Assembly: GCA_937959285.1 (NCBI GenBank)
Contig: CALGAR010000080.1
Coordinates: 1-64,000 of the forward strand
Source: an uncultured Bryobacterales bacterium
GTDB lineage: Bacteria > Acidobacteriota > Terriglobia > Bryobacterales > Bryobacteraceae
Direction of reading: 5' to 3'
DNA length: 64,000 nucleotides
Part shown: one piece after another, positions 17,206-27,100 of the stretch
Position numbering within the stretch: position 1 is the first letter of the stretch
How the letters are laid out: each line of letters opens with the position of its first letter
Position numbers and translations under genes: made by a program
Notes under the pieces: model-generated
Seen by the model: only the letters and a program-made list of their open reading frames with translations
Told to the model about the DNA's origin: nothing
Databases searched by the model: none

Positions 17206-18888
17206 CTAGCGAGATGCGAGTGAAGAGCCCTTGCGATAAGCCGTGGGCTTGGTTTTGCGGGATGCCGATTTTGAAGCTGCAGTCTTACCAGTGGCGGCAC
17301 GCTTCGTGGACTTCACTGTCTTCTTAGTGGTCGTCTTAGTGGTCGTCCGCTTTCCCTCGTTCGAGGAGGAGACGATCGATGGTTTGTATGCTGCGGGAAT
17401 GATCAGCATGTCGCCCTCCTCCGGGGCCTCGAGGAGATTCCCGTTTGCGGACTCGATTGCCGAAAGTGGTGTGTTGTAGCGCTTCGCGATCGCCTCGAGC
17501 GTTTCGCCGCTTTCGACGCGGTGCATCCTCCACGAGATTCTCTGCGTTGGAGGTATATCTTCAAGCGCTGCCATCACGGTGGGCGCAGTTCCCTTCGGCA
17601 CATGCAGCGCGTAGCCAGCAGGAGCTATCGGCTTGAGCAGTGCGGGGTTCAACTCTCGAAGCTCGGCCACCGAGCTGTCGGCGACGTCGGCAACGAGTGC
17701 AAGATTTGTCGGCGCTGTGATGTCGATCGTGTCGTAGTCAATCGAGGCGTCGTACTCAATCTCGTCGATACCGTAATCACGGAGATTCTTAGAGATGATG
17801 GTGAGGGCGAGGATGGCGGGGACATAATTTCGAGTCTCTTTCGGAAGGACACGACGTGCTCGCAGCTCCCAGAAGTCTGCGTAGCCCGTGCGCGCTACCG
17901 CGCGCTCGACGCATCCCGGGCCGCAGTTGTAGGCAGCCAGGGCAAGATACCAATCGCCGAACTGGGCATGCAGGTCGCGGAGATGCCTCGCAGCCGCCCG
18001 GGTAGCCTTCTCGGGGTCCAGGCGTTCATCTGAGTATGGGGTCTGCGCAAGACCGTATTCCCGGGCTCGCCAGCTGACAAACTGCCACATTCCAGTGGCG
18101 GCTTTACGAGAGACCGCGCGCGGCATGAAGCCGGATTCGGCTTGTGCAAGGTGAATCAGCTCCTGGGGTACTCCCTCTTCGTCCAGGATGCGCGAGATCA
18201 TGTTCCGATAACGCCCAGACCGCTTCAGACCGGCGATGACAATCCTCCGGCCACGCTCGCTCGAGAAGTAGTTGATATAGCTGAGTACCGCGTCATTCAC
18301 TTCCAGCGGAAGCTGGGATACCGTGGCCCGGACCTCTTCGCTCACCTTGTCTTTCAGCTTCGGATCTACAGGAAAGGTCATTTCGAGGAGGGCATCGAGC
18401 GGAGACTTTTCAAAGGGGGCTTCCTCTTGCGATACGCCTGCCCCGAGGCCGTCGACGTCGTAGCGGTAGATGGAACGGACAAGCTCGTCAACCTTTTTCT
18501 CGAGGAGGGTGCGATCTGTGGCTTCCGGTGCTTCCAGCAGGATGTCAATGGCGCGATCAAACTCGCGGCGCGCTCCTTCCCGATCACCTGCCTGATACAG
18601 GCGCTTGCCTTCCTGGAAATGAGTATCGGCCCGGCGCACGACCGCCGAGTAGCTTGGCATCTGAATCGCCGGTTCCCCAAGTGTTGCAGGCGTCTCTTTC
18701 AGTAGAAGCTTCGGCGGGATTTGCGGCGGTTCCAGGCTTGCCGCGGCTGCCTTTGCATTCATGGAGTTAGGCGTGGCGGGCACAAAGGGCATCCCGAACT
18801 GATCGACTTTGGATTGAGCGCAGCTTGTGAGAATTGCGAGAGGGATGAGGATAAAGACCAGGACCGATAGGCGGTGACTTTGGGTCAT
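17206..18888 (-). CDS. mltD: MltD-like membrane-bound lytic murein transglycosylase with LysM
   Basis: 560 residues. Lipoprotein signal peptide with lipobox LTSC (Cys 23), so outer-membrane or inner-membrane anchored. The SLT domain carries catalytic Glu251 in LIHLAQAESGFMPRAVSRK and ATGMWQFVSW, followed by YNCGPGCVERA. A LysM module lies near 455-500 (HRVESGETLEAIAKRYNTPL), preceded by a degenerate one. The final 60 residues are Lys/Thr/Ser-rich. It cleaves peptidoglycan between MurNAc and GlcNAc, forming anhydro ends. Single gene with its own terminator. Confidence 0.93.
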   Translation of the reverse strand: MTQSHRLSVLVFILIPLAILTSCAQSKVDQFGMPFVPATPNSMNAKAAAASLEPPQIPPKLLLKETPATLGEPAIQMPSYSAVVRRADTHFQEGKRLYQAGDREGARREFDRAIDILLEAPEATDRTLLEKKVDELVRSIYRYDVDGLGAGVSQEEAPFEKSPLDALLEMTFPVDPKLKDKVSEEVRATVSQLPLEVNDAVLSYINYFSSERGRRIVIAGLKRSGRYRNMISRILDEEGVPQELIHLAQAESGFMPRAVSRKAATGMWQFVSWRAREYGLAQTPYSDERLDPEKATRAAARHLRDLHAQFGDWYLALAAYNCGPGCVERAVARTGYADFWELRARRVLPKETRNYVPAILALTIISKNLRDYGIDEIEYDASIDYDTIDITAPTNLALVADVADSSVAELRELNPALLKPIAPAGYALHVPKGTAPTVMAALEDIPPTQRISWRMHRVESGETLEAIAKRYNTPLSAIESANGNLLEAPEEGDMLIIPAAYKPSIVSSSNEGKRTTTKTTTKKTVKSTKRAATGKTAASKSASRKTKPTAYRKGSSLASR

Positions 18889-19020
18889 CGTTACCTTCGT
18901 TGTTGGATTGCTTACGGTTTACATCGGCGCGAATCTTTGACTGTACAACAGGCCCAAGAGAGGGGTCAACCTTACACCGGGGCTAGGGCTCAAGCCGCAG
19001 ATGCCGGCTGCTGCGACTTG

Positions 19021-19059
19021 AAAGCAAAAGGGCCGGGCGGGGAAGGCGCTGCCCGGCCC
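19021..19059 (-). terminator. Intrinsic terminator after the EF-G-like gene
   Basis: GGGCCGGGC (19030-19038) pairs with GCCCGGCCC (19051-19059); on the minus strand the hairpin is followed by TTTTGCTTT. It lies just past the stop codon at 19072. Confidence 0.8.
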
Positions 19060-19071
19060 CTGAACTCACGG

Positions 19072-21168
19072 CTATTCCTCTTCTTCCTCTTCAGCTGCGT
19101 GGCCTGCCTTGGCCGCTGCAATGATCTTCTCAGCTTGGGCAGCCGGAACAAAGTCGTAGTGGTCGAACTCCATAGTGAAGGCTGCGCGGCCTTGCGTCAT
19201 GGAGGTTAGATCGTTCTGGTAGCTCAGCATTTCGGACATTGGAACCTGTGCCCGGATGAACTGCGTGTTCCCCTTCGTTTCCATGCCCTGAATGCGTCCG
19301 CGCCGTCCGTTGAGGTCGCTCATGAGATCGCCGGCGTACTCTACCGGGGCCTGGATTTCAACGCTCATGATCGGTTCAAGCAGCGCAGGCTTGGCGACTT
19401 CCATGGCTGCCTTGAACGCCTTTCGCGCCGCGAGCTTGAAGGACATTTCCGACGAGTCCACGTCATGATAGGAGCCGTCGTACACGGTCACCTTGAAATC
19501 CACCACCGGGTAGCCGGCAAGATACCCTCGTTCGGCGGCTTCAAGGATGCCCTTCTCAATAGCTGGGATGTACTGTTTTGGAATGGCGCCGCCGAAGATC
19601 TCATTGCCGAATTCGAAACCGGCTCCGCGCTCGAGCGGCTCCATCCGGATCCAGCAATCTCCAAACTGACCGTGACCGCCAGTTTGTTTCTTATGACGCC
19701 CTTGTACCTCTGCTTTCCCGCGGATGGTCTCTCTGTATGGGATCTTTGGCGAATGCAAGGTCACGTCCACCCCGTACCGGCGCTTCAAACGGCTGACAAC
19801 GACCTCGACATGCTGCTGGCCGTTGCCGGCAAGGAGGAACTCTTTCGTTTGCGGGTCGCGGTAAAACCGGAGAGCCAGGTCTTCCTCCAGGATCCTGTGG
19901 ATTGCGTTGCCCATTCGATCCTCGTCGTTGCGCGACTTCGCCTCGATTGCATACGCGATGGACGGCTCGGGGATCTTTACCCTCGGATACTCAATCGGAG
20001 CGGACTTGTCGCTGAGTGTGTCTCCGGTCAGGGTGTCCTTCAATTTTGCGACTGCGCCGATGTCGCCGGCGTGCAATTCGCCGACCGCAGTCATGGTTTT
20101 GCCTGAGAGAACACTTAGGTGGGAAAGTCTTTCCACCGCGCCCGTGCGGCTATTGACGAGGTTCGCGTCGTTCTTCAAGACACCGGACATTACCTTGAAG
20201 TACGACACACGCCCAGCGAAGGGATCAGCGATAGTCTTGAAAACGAAGGCCGCGGGAGGCTGGTCGTCCCTCATCGGCCGTTCCACATCCTTTCCGTCAG
20301 CAACTGCCTTCACGGCGCCGCGATCGGCCGGGGAGGGCAGTACGTCGACGGCGAAGTCGAGCAGCAGGTCGGTGCCGACGGTATGGAAAGCGGAGGCACA
20401 CAGGACGGGGAAGACTTTGAACTCGCGCATCTCGCGGCGCAGGCCGTCGATGATGTGCTCGGCAGGAAGAGTTCCGTTGGCAAAGAACTCCTCCATGAGG
20501 TCATCCTCGCCCTCCGCTACCATCTCCACCAGTTGCTCATGCGCCGATTTGGCGGCATCCATGAAGGTGTCTGGGATCGGGATCTCCTGTCCCTTGCCAT
20601 CGCCGTCACGCGTGTAACGGTAGGCCTTCATGTTTATGAGGTCTATGATGCCGCAGAAATCCTTCTCCGATCCCATTGGCAGGTGGATCGGAACGGCGTG
20701 GCGGCCAAAGACTTCATGGATGCTTTCGAGCGCGCGCTCGAAGCTTGAGCGATCTCGGTCGAGCTTGTTGATGACGAACGCGCGCGGAATCTTGAAATCA
20801 GCCGCGAACTGCCAAACCTTCTCCGTCTGAACTTCCACTCCCGCTACGGCATCCACGAGCAGGAGCGCCGAATCCGCAGCGACCATAGAGGTCCGCGTAT
20901 CGGAAAGGAACATGTTAAATCCCGGAGTATCGATCAGGTTAATCTTCGCCTTCTTCCACTCGGCGAAGGCGAGCGAAGTGGAGATCGTGATCTTGCGCTG
21001 GACCTCCTCCTCGTCAAAATCGGTGAGAGTATTGCCTTCATCCACCCGCGTCAGTCGATTGGTCACGCCGGTGGTGTAGAGGATTGCCGCTGCAAGTGTG
21101 GTCTTTCCGGAATGGCCGTGGCCAACCAGGGCGACGTTGCGGATCTCGCTGCTTTCGTAGGTTTTCAC
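19072..21168 (-). CDS. fusA2: Elongation factor G paralogue (EF-G2 type)
   Basis: 698 residues from GTG at 21168 with GGGGAG upstream. G motifs: GHGHSGKTTL (about 16-25), DTPGF, NKLD. Switch region TDFDEEEVQRKITI is typical of the EF-G-like subfamily rather than canonical FusA. All five EF-G domains appear present (HGQFGDCWIRMEP; domain V VEYAGDLMSDLNGRRGRIQGM). EF-G translocates tRNAs and mRNA and helps recycle ribosomes; paralogues of this type sometimes specialise and their exact role here is unknown. No rpsL/rpsG/tuf neighbours, unlike the str operon. Ends in six Glu. Confidence 0.93.
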   Translation of the reverse strand: MKTYESSEIRNVALVGHGHSGKTTLAAAILYTTGVTNRLTRVDEGNTLTDFDEEEVQRKITISTSLAFAEWKKAKINLIDTPGFNMFLSDTRTSMVAADSALLLVDAVAGVEVQTEKVWQFAADFKIPRAFVINKLDRDRSSFERALESIHEVFGRHAVPIHLPMGSEKDFCGIIDLINMKAYRYTRDGDGKGQEIPIPDTFMDAAKSAHEQLVEMVAEGEDDLMEEFFANGTLPAEHIIDGLRREMREFKVFPVLCASAFHTVGTDLLLDFAVDVLPSPADRGAVKAVADGKDVERPMRDDQPPAAFVFKTIADPFAGRVSYFKVMSGVLKNDANLVNSRTGAVERLSHLSVLSGKTMTAVGELHAGDIGAVAKLKDTLTGDTLSDKSAPIEYPRVKIPEPSIAYAIEAKSRNDEDRMGNAIHRILEEDLALRFYRDPQTKEFLLAGNGQQHVEVVVSRLKRRYGVDVTLHSPKIPYRETIRGKAEVQGRHKKQTGGHGQFGDCWIRMEPLERGAGFEFGNEIFGGAIPKQYIPAIEKGILEAAERGYLAGYPVVDFKVTVYDGSYHDVDSSEMSFKLAARKAFKAAMEVAKPALLEPIMSVEIQAPVEYAGDLMSDLNGRRGRIQGMETKGNTQFIRAQVPMSEMLSYQNDLTSMTQGRAAFTMEFDHYDFVPAAQAEKIIAAAKAGHAAEEEEEE

Positions 21169-21200
21169 CCTCGATCACTCCCCTTGAGATCGGTCCCATT

Positions 21201-21222
21201 AAAAAAGCCCAGGGACCTGGCG
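21201..21222 (-). promoter_or_regulatory. Candidate attenuator hairpin in the EF-G2 leader
   Basis: On the minus strand a short stem (GCCAG/CTGGGC with one bulge) is followed by six T, about 33 bases before the EF-G2 start codon. It is either the terminator of the upstream unit or a leader attenuator. The stem is short, so its strength is uncertain. Confidence 0.3.
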
Positions 21223-21443
21223 TTAGCCCGACTCATCGGACGTAACGAACGCTACGGCCAGTGGGTACCGGCCGCGGCTGCATCATCCGGGGAGACCGGG
21301 CCGAAAGGGGATGTTATCACAATCAGAACGGGATATTCCAGGATATGAATATCCGAAATACGGGGAGTATACAGTCTCTAAACAGGCGGCATGCCTATGT
21401 TGGAAGAGCGCTCGGAGGGGATGTGGCTCCGGGCAGCGTAATC

Positions 21444-22316
21444 TTAGAGGCGCCGGATTGGCATCGGCTGGAATTCGGACGCGCCGCTTGCTGCGCTTCT
21501 TGTCGAGGCGGAGGTCTGCTGCTGCGAAGGGCCCTGCAAAGGAGATGAGGGCGGAGTGGAAGATCCCGAGGAGCTGACAGGCCCGCCGGACTGTTCATCC
21601 ACCACGATTGTGGGATGGTAGTACAGGATGCGGCCGCAGCTTTCGCAGAACATTACCTGATCGCCTTTACGGAGGTCCTGGAAGAACTGAGGGCGAAGCG
21701 CAAGGTGGCAGGCCGTGCACCGTCCTTCATTTGCTTCCACCGCTACGTTGGTGGTGTTCCAGCGCTTGCGAATGCGCTGATAGGCATTGAGCAGCGCGGG
21801 CTTCACTTGCTGGCTGATCTGCTCACGTTGCAGCTTCAGTTGTTCCAACTGCTGCTTGTCCGCGGCAGTCCGTGCCGTCACTCTGGCCTTCTCGGCTTCT
21901 ACCTGCGCGCGCTCCTGGCGCAACGCTTCCTCTGCCGCCTTGACGTTTTTCTCGAGCGGCTCCGATTCGGCCATGAGCTCAAGGATTCGATCCTCGTATT
22001 TCCGGATCTCGTTCTCGCAGAACTCAATCTCGTGCTGGAATGCGCGGTACTGCTCGTTCGTCTTCGCTTCGAGCATCTGCGATTTCAGCTTCGAAATCTT
22101 CTGCTCCTGCATCTGAACGTCGCCTTCGAGCCGCTTCCGCTCCTTCTGATTCGCGGCGAGCGCGGCTCGGTCGGCTTCAAGACGGCGATTGTGCGAGTCC
22201 AGAGCTTTCTCGATTTCGGCCAGGTGGCGGGGAAGCGCGGCTATCTCTTTCTGAAGTTCGACAATGCGCTGATCCACACTTTGCAAGTCCAGGATCAGTT
22301 TAATGTCCGGATGCAT
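21444..22316 (-). CDS. Coiled-coil protein with C4 zinc ribbon (DUF164/CT398-like)
   Basis: 290 residues. Residues 1-180 form a long Glu/Lys/Gln-rich antiparallel coiled coil (MHPDIKLILDLQSVDQRIVELQKEIAAL...). At about 200-232 a zinc ribbon is visible: CTACHLALRP...CESCGRILYY. This matches the bacterial zf-RING_7/CT398 family, whose role is poorly known; a chlamydial member has been linked with sigma-54 and type III secretion. The last 50 residues are Ser/Gln/Pro-rich. Nine bases downstream of murJ, so probably cotranscribed with it. Confidence 0.88.
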   Translation of the reverse strand: MHPDIKLILDLQSVDQRIVELQKEIAALPRHLAEIEKALDSHNRRLEADRAALAANQKERKRLEGDVQMQEQKISKLKSQMLEAKTNEQYRAFQHEIEFCENEIRKYEDRILELMAESEPLEKNVKAAEEALRQERAQVEAEKARVTARTAADKQQLEQLKLQREQISQQVKPALLNAYQRIRKRWNTTNVAVEANEGRCTACHLALRPQFFQDLRKGDQVMFCESCGRILYYHPTIVVDEQSGGPVSSSGSSTPPSSPLQGPSQQQTSASTRSAASGASEFQPMPIRRL

Positions 22317-22325
22317 GGATTATTC

Positions 22326-23993
22326 TCAGTTTAACATGCGGCGTCCAAAGCGCCGCAAAACCGGTCCGACGAGCGCATTTGTCGCGAGCTCAAGCTCGTC
22401 GATTTTGAGGCTGCGGCTCGTGCCATAGAAAACCGCCAATCCGAAGGGGATGGAAACCACCAGATCCGCCATATTCGTGTACCACGCATCTCCGAGAAGA
22501 GTGCGAACACCCCAGCTTGAGAGAAAGACTGCGACGCCCATCACAGCGGCAGCCACGCTGATCTTCGCGAAGCTCGCAAGCAGCGCACGGCCGTAGATAC
22601 CTCCAACCCGCTTTCGAAGCAGCGAGAACAGTACGATAAACCCGAAGAGAGCAACGGCAGAGGTGGAAAGAGCGAGTCCGGCGTGCCCGAGCCCCAGCCG
22701 GTGGATCAGGATCGAAGCGGCGGCGTAATTGATTGCGATGGAGAGGAAGCTGATAATCATCGGCGTCCGCGCGTCCTTCATTGCATAAAAGGCCGGCGTG
22801 AGGACTTTCAAGGCAGCATAGCCCGCCAGTCCGACCGCATAGCAGCTCAGCGCAATTGCCGTCTGCTGCGTGTCGTAGCTGTCAAACCTTCCACGTTCAT
22901 AAATGGCGCCGATGATCGACCGGCCGAGCACAGCCAAGCCGACCGAGGACGGAACCGTCAGCAGGAACACCAGGCCCAGCGAGCGCGACAACGTCCTCCG
23001 AAACTCCTCCATGTCGTTGCTCGAAAGGCTGCGGGTAATCGCCGGCAGCGTGGCGGTACCGATAGCAACGCCGAAGAGCCCAAGAGGGAGCTGCATGAAC
23101 CGGAAGGCATACGCCAGCCAACTCACGGAGCCGTCGTAGCCGCGGACCGGATCGAAAATGCCTGTCGCAAACCAGGTGTTAACGGCCACATTCACCTGAA
23201 CGGCGGCATTGCCCAGGATCGCCGGACCCATCAGGCTGAGGATCTGGCGCATGCCCGGGTGGGACAGATCGAGCGCGGGGCGGAATGAGAAGCCGTGACG
23301 CCACAGGCTCGGAAGCTGCCAGACGAGCTGCAGCATACCGCCGATCACGACCCCGAAGGCCATCCCCTCAATTGCGGTGATCCCCAAGTGGGGACCGACC
23401 CAGAAACCAAGCGTCAAGCCGATGGTTAGAGAGCCGATGTTGAAAGCCGTCGAGGACAGGGCCGGCACGCCAAACTGGTTGCAGGCATTGAGCATGCCCA
23501 TCGCCTGCGCGGCCAGGGCCACGAGCAGGAGAAATGGGAACATGATTCGCGTCAGCCGGACTGCCAGCTCGAACTTTCCGGGGGCAGTCTCCCGCCAGTT
23601 AGCGGCGAGGAGATCGACAATCTCCGGGCTGAAAACCATACCCAGAAGGCACATCAGCCCTACGATGACGATGATCGCGGTAGCCACAAGGTTGGACAGT
23701 TCGGCGGCTTCCCGCTTACTTCTCGTAGACAGGTAGTGGGTAAAGGTGGGAACGAAGGCGGAGGAAAGAGCTCCTTCCGCGAAGAGATCTCTTGTCAGGT
23801 TGGGAATGCGAAAGCCGAGCAGAAATGCATCATAAGCTTCGCCAGCGCCAAATTGCCTTGCAAGGACCACCTCGCGCATCAAACCGGTGATGCGGCTGGC
23901 CAATACCGCAATCGAGGCGATTCCGGCAGATCGAACAACGTTCTCGGATGTCAGATTTGTGGTGTATGTCGCCAGACTTATGCTCGCCGTCAA
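22326..23993 (-). CDS. murJ: Lipid II flippase MurJ
   Basis: 555 residues, TTG start at 23993 (no in-frame ATG before the conserved SENVVRSAGIASIAVLASRITGLMREVV). About 14 membrane segments; the MurJ/MVIN signature runs through AYDAFLLGFRIPNLTRDLFAEGALSSAFVPTF. Flips lipid II across the inner membrane for peptidoglycan synthesis. Length slightly above E. coli MurJ. It is followed after nine bases by the coiled-coil/zinc-ribbon gene. The exact start could lie a few codons further in. Confidence 0.95.
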   Translation of the reverse strand: MTASISLATYTTNLTSENVVRSAGIASIAVLASRITGLMREVVLARQFGAGEAYDAFLLGFRIPNLTRDLFAEGALSSAFVPTFTHYLSTRSKREAAELSNLVATAIIVIVGLMCLLGMVFSPEIVDLLAANWRETAPGKFELAVRLTRIMFPFLLLVALAAQAMGMLNACNQFGVPALSSTAFNIGSLTIGLTLGFWVGPHLGITAIEGMAFGVVIGGMLQLVWQLPSLWRHGFSFRPALDLSHPGMRQILSLMGPAILGNAAVQVNVAVNTWFATGIFDPVRGYDGSVSWLAYAFRFMQLPLGLFGVAIGTATLPAITRSLSSNDMEEFRRTLSRSLGLVFLLTVPSSVGLAVLGRSIIGAIYERGRFDSYDTQQTAIALSCYAVGLAGYAALKVLTPAFYAMKDARTPMIISFLSIAINYAAASILIHRLGLGHAGLALSTSAVALFGFIVLFSLLRKRVGGIYGRALLASFAKISVAAAVMGVAVFLSSWGVRTLLGDAWYTNMADLVVSIPFGLAVFYGTSRSLKIDELELATNALVGPVLRRFGRRMLN

Positions 23994-24086
23994 CGGCTGC
24001 CCGGTCCCGACGGAGTCCGGCCGGCAGCTGTTATTTTCAGTGTAATCGTTTCAGAGGCTAAATAAAAAGGGCAGGATAACGCAGGT

Positions 24087-24123
24087 CACCATCCCGCGGC
24101 TCCGTAGAGCCAGCGGGATGGTG
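24087..24123 (-). terminator. Hairpin after the TonB-receptor gene
   Basis: CACCATCCCGC pairs with GCGGGATGGTG around an inner GGCTC/GAGCC stem, 12 bases past the stop codon at 24135. On the minus strand a T-rich tract (CCCTTTTTATTT) occurs only about 18 bases later, so it may be a protective 3' hairpin rather than a classical terminator. Confidence 0.6.
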
Positions 24124-24134
24124 CGGTGGATGGA

Positions 24135-27100
24135 TTAGAAGGTCAGCATCAGGGCGAACTGCCAGGACCGCGGAGCGTCCTGGCCGGTGATGACGCCGAA
24201 GTTTGCGTTGGTCGGAGTCGTGTTGGGGTTTGCCAGGTTCGGGTGGTTCCACGCATTGAAGCATTCCGCCCGGAACTTCATTGTCACCTGTTCCGTGACC
24301 CGGAAGTTCTTGATGAGCGAAAGGTCCCACCGATCCTGATTCGGTCCCCGGATGCCGCTGAAACGCAGCGGGAACTGGCGCAGGTTGGAAGCAAGCTGTT
24401 CCGCGGAGTTGCGGTTGAAGCCAGCCTCCGTGTTAAACCACCGGTCTACACTGCGCTGATCGTCCGGAAGAACGATGTCGTGAAGGTTGCCGTTGAAAAT
24501 GGCGTTGCCAAAGCCGAGCGGCTGACCGCTTTGGCGCTGCATGACGCCATTCAACTGCCAGCCGCCAAGGATGAAGTCGATCGGGCGGCTCAGGTTGGCG
24601 CCGAAACGCCGGCCGCGCCCGAACGGAATCTCCCAAATGCCGCTGGCAACGATGCGGTGAGTGCGGTCGAAGGAGCTGATTACCTCACTCGGTCTCGGAT
24701 CGCCCTCGTTGAGGAACTCAATTGCCTCCATGGCCTTGGACCACGTATAGGAGAGCTGGAACGTGAATCCGCGGTTCATGCGACGCTCGAACCGCGCCTG
24801 CAGCGAGTGGTACCACGAATAGCCAATGGGTTCATTGGTAAAGATGTTGCCAAAGTGCGGATACGGCCGGAGCAACTGGGCCCGCGTGATGTTGGCGCCG
24901 TAAATCGGATCGAGGCCGCGGAATGGATTCGGGAACTGCTGGTTCAGGTAGTTGATCCAAGCCTGGTCACGCACCGGCGACGTGCTCAGGTATTGGTTCG
25001 GAATCGCGTTGATGTTGCGCCTGACGTTAAGCCGCGTTCCGCGGTTGCCGACGTAGGATATCTCGGTGACGAACAGCATCGGCAGTTCCTGCTGGAAGCC
25101 GAGGGAGAAACGCTGGGCGTACGGGTTCTTGCGATGGGTATCCCAGAACGAAATCTCCTGACCGAGGAAGGTCCTCAGTCCCCCAGCAGCTTTGAGCGGC
25201 TGGACTAGTCCGTTCGGGAACGGATTGGCCGTCGTCGCAATATAGGTCAGACCGTTATCGAGCGACGCCTGAATTGGAGTGGTCTGGCTGAATCCGCTGG
25301 TGATCGTGTTCGACTGCAGAATGCCGATTGTGTTGTAGAAGATGCCGTAGCCGCCCCGGATCACCGTCTTCGGGCGAAGCTGGTAGGCGAAGCCGAAGCG
25401 GGGCATGAAGTTGTTACGCTCCCCTTTCCAGTACTCCCGGGGATTTCCGTTCACGCCGGCAAACGTCAGGCCTCCGAGCACCCGGAACTGGTCCGGCGAG
25501 ATCTCGGGGATGGGATTCCTCGCATAGGCTTCCCTCGCCGCCGCTTCGATCGGGTTGGACTGGTCGAAGGCGAAATGCGTCACTGCCCGGTTGAACCGCT
25601 CCGTCATCGGCGTATCGAGTTCGTAGCGAAGTCCGAGGTTGAGGGTCAGCTTGTTCGACACCTTGAAGTCGTCGTGCACATAGAAGCCGTAGAGGATACT
25701 CTGCTCCGCCGTGGAATCGACGACGGTCATGGAGCCGGCTGGAATGCCGAGCAGGAACGACGCGAGCTCTCCGCCTAGCTGCGGAGCCGGCGAGGAGTCG
25801 AGAGGCCCGCGCGTGTACGTTGAGTTGAAGGTGAGCTGCGGGGCAATGGCGGTTGGATACCGGTTGCGGAACTCACGGTAGACACGGGTGTCCATACCGA
25901 ACCGGACGTTGTGTTTCCCGCGCAGCCACGTCACAGTAGCCACCGCGTTGTGAATAAGGGACGCTGTCGTTCCATCGCCGCTTTCCCAGCCGCTGAGCGC
26001 GGTGAAAGAGCCCACCGTAGTGTTGGGAATTACCGCCAGGTTGCGGGGGATGGAGTTGACCAGTTGCGGGGAGAAGCCGAAGCTCGCGAGGTCAACACCC
26101 TGGCTGACCCGGCGCTCCGGAAACTCCTGCTGCGTGATGCCATAGCGCAGGTTTACCAGGAAGCTTGGAGAGACGACGATGACATCGTCAAGTGCGATGC
26201 CGCGGTTAATACGGTTCAGAATGATGCCGTTGACATCGTTGGAGAATGTCCGGTTCTTGTCCTCTTCCCAGAAATCGCGGTGGACTCGCACGAACATTCG
26301 ATGGTTGTCGGAGAACGCATGGTCAAAGCGGGCGAGATGTACCCAGTACGTCTCCAGCGCCTTGTTGGTATTGAAGTAGTTGTTGCGGAACTCCCGGTTG
26401 CCAGGGGCGTTCGGCGACGGCCACAAAGACATCATCTTCAGCGCCACCGGATCCAGACGGCTGGCGGGAATGATATTGCCGGGGAACGGCTGCCGCGAGA
26501 ACCGGCCATTGGCGGCAGGAGCCGTGGTGAACGGATCGTACACCTGATAGGAGGGGCCGAGGGCGAGCAGTTGGGAGAGATCGCCCTGGCGCATCTGGTC
26601 CGTCGGAACGGTAGCCGTGTGTGACTGAGGGTCGCCGAAGAGGTTCATCTCCCAGGCATAGAACCAGAAGGTGCGGTTCTTCCCGTTGTAGAGCTTTGGC
26701 AGATAGACCGGAGCTCCCGCGGAAGCGCCAAAGCGGTTGTCCTGGTAGACCGGCAGCTTCTGCCCGGCCCGATTTTGAAAGATGTTCGGGGTGTCGAAGG
26801 CGCTGTTGCGCAGCCAGTGGTGAGCCTCGCCGTGGAGGGAGTTTGTACCGGATTTGGTACTCACGTTCACCACCGACCCGATCGTGTTACCGAGCGAGGC
26901 GTCGTAGGTGGTCGTCTGAACCTTGAACTCGGTCACCGCGGTTTGCGGCGGCGAGAAGGCGACTCGAGGAGACGTGCCGTCCGAATAGGTGTTGGACACG
27001 CCGTCAATGGTGAACTCGTTGTTGTAGTTGCCGCCGCCGACAGTGGAGAACTGCGAGGGCGCATTGTTGAACGGCGCCTTGCGAAGCCGCAGGTTTGTGC

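Noticed and set aside
24126..25208. 360-codon plus-strand open frame
   Set aside because: Exact antisense of the TonB receptor barrel; no ribosome site and no recognisable domain.
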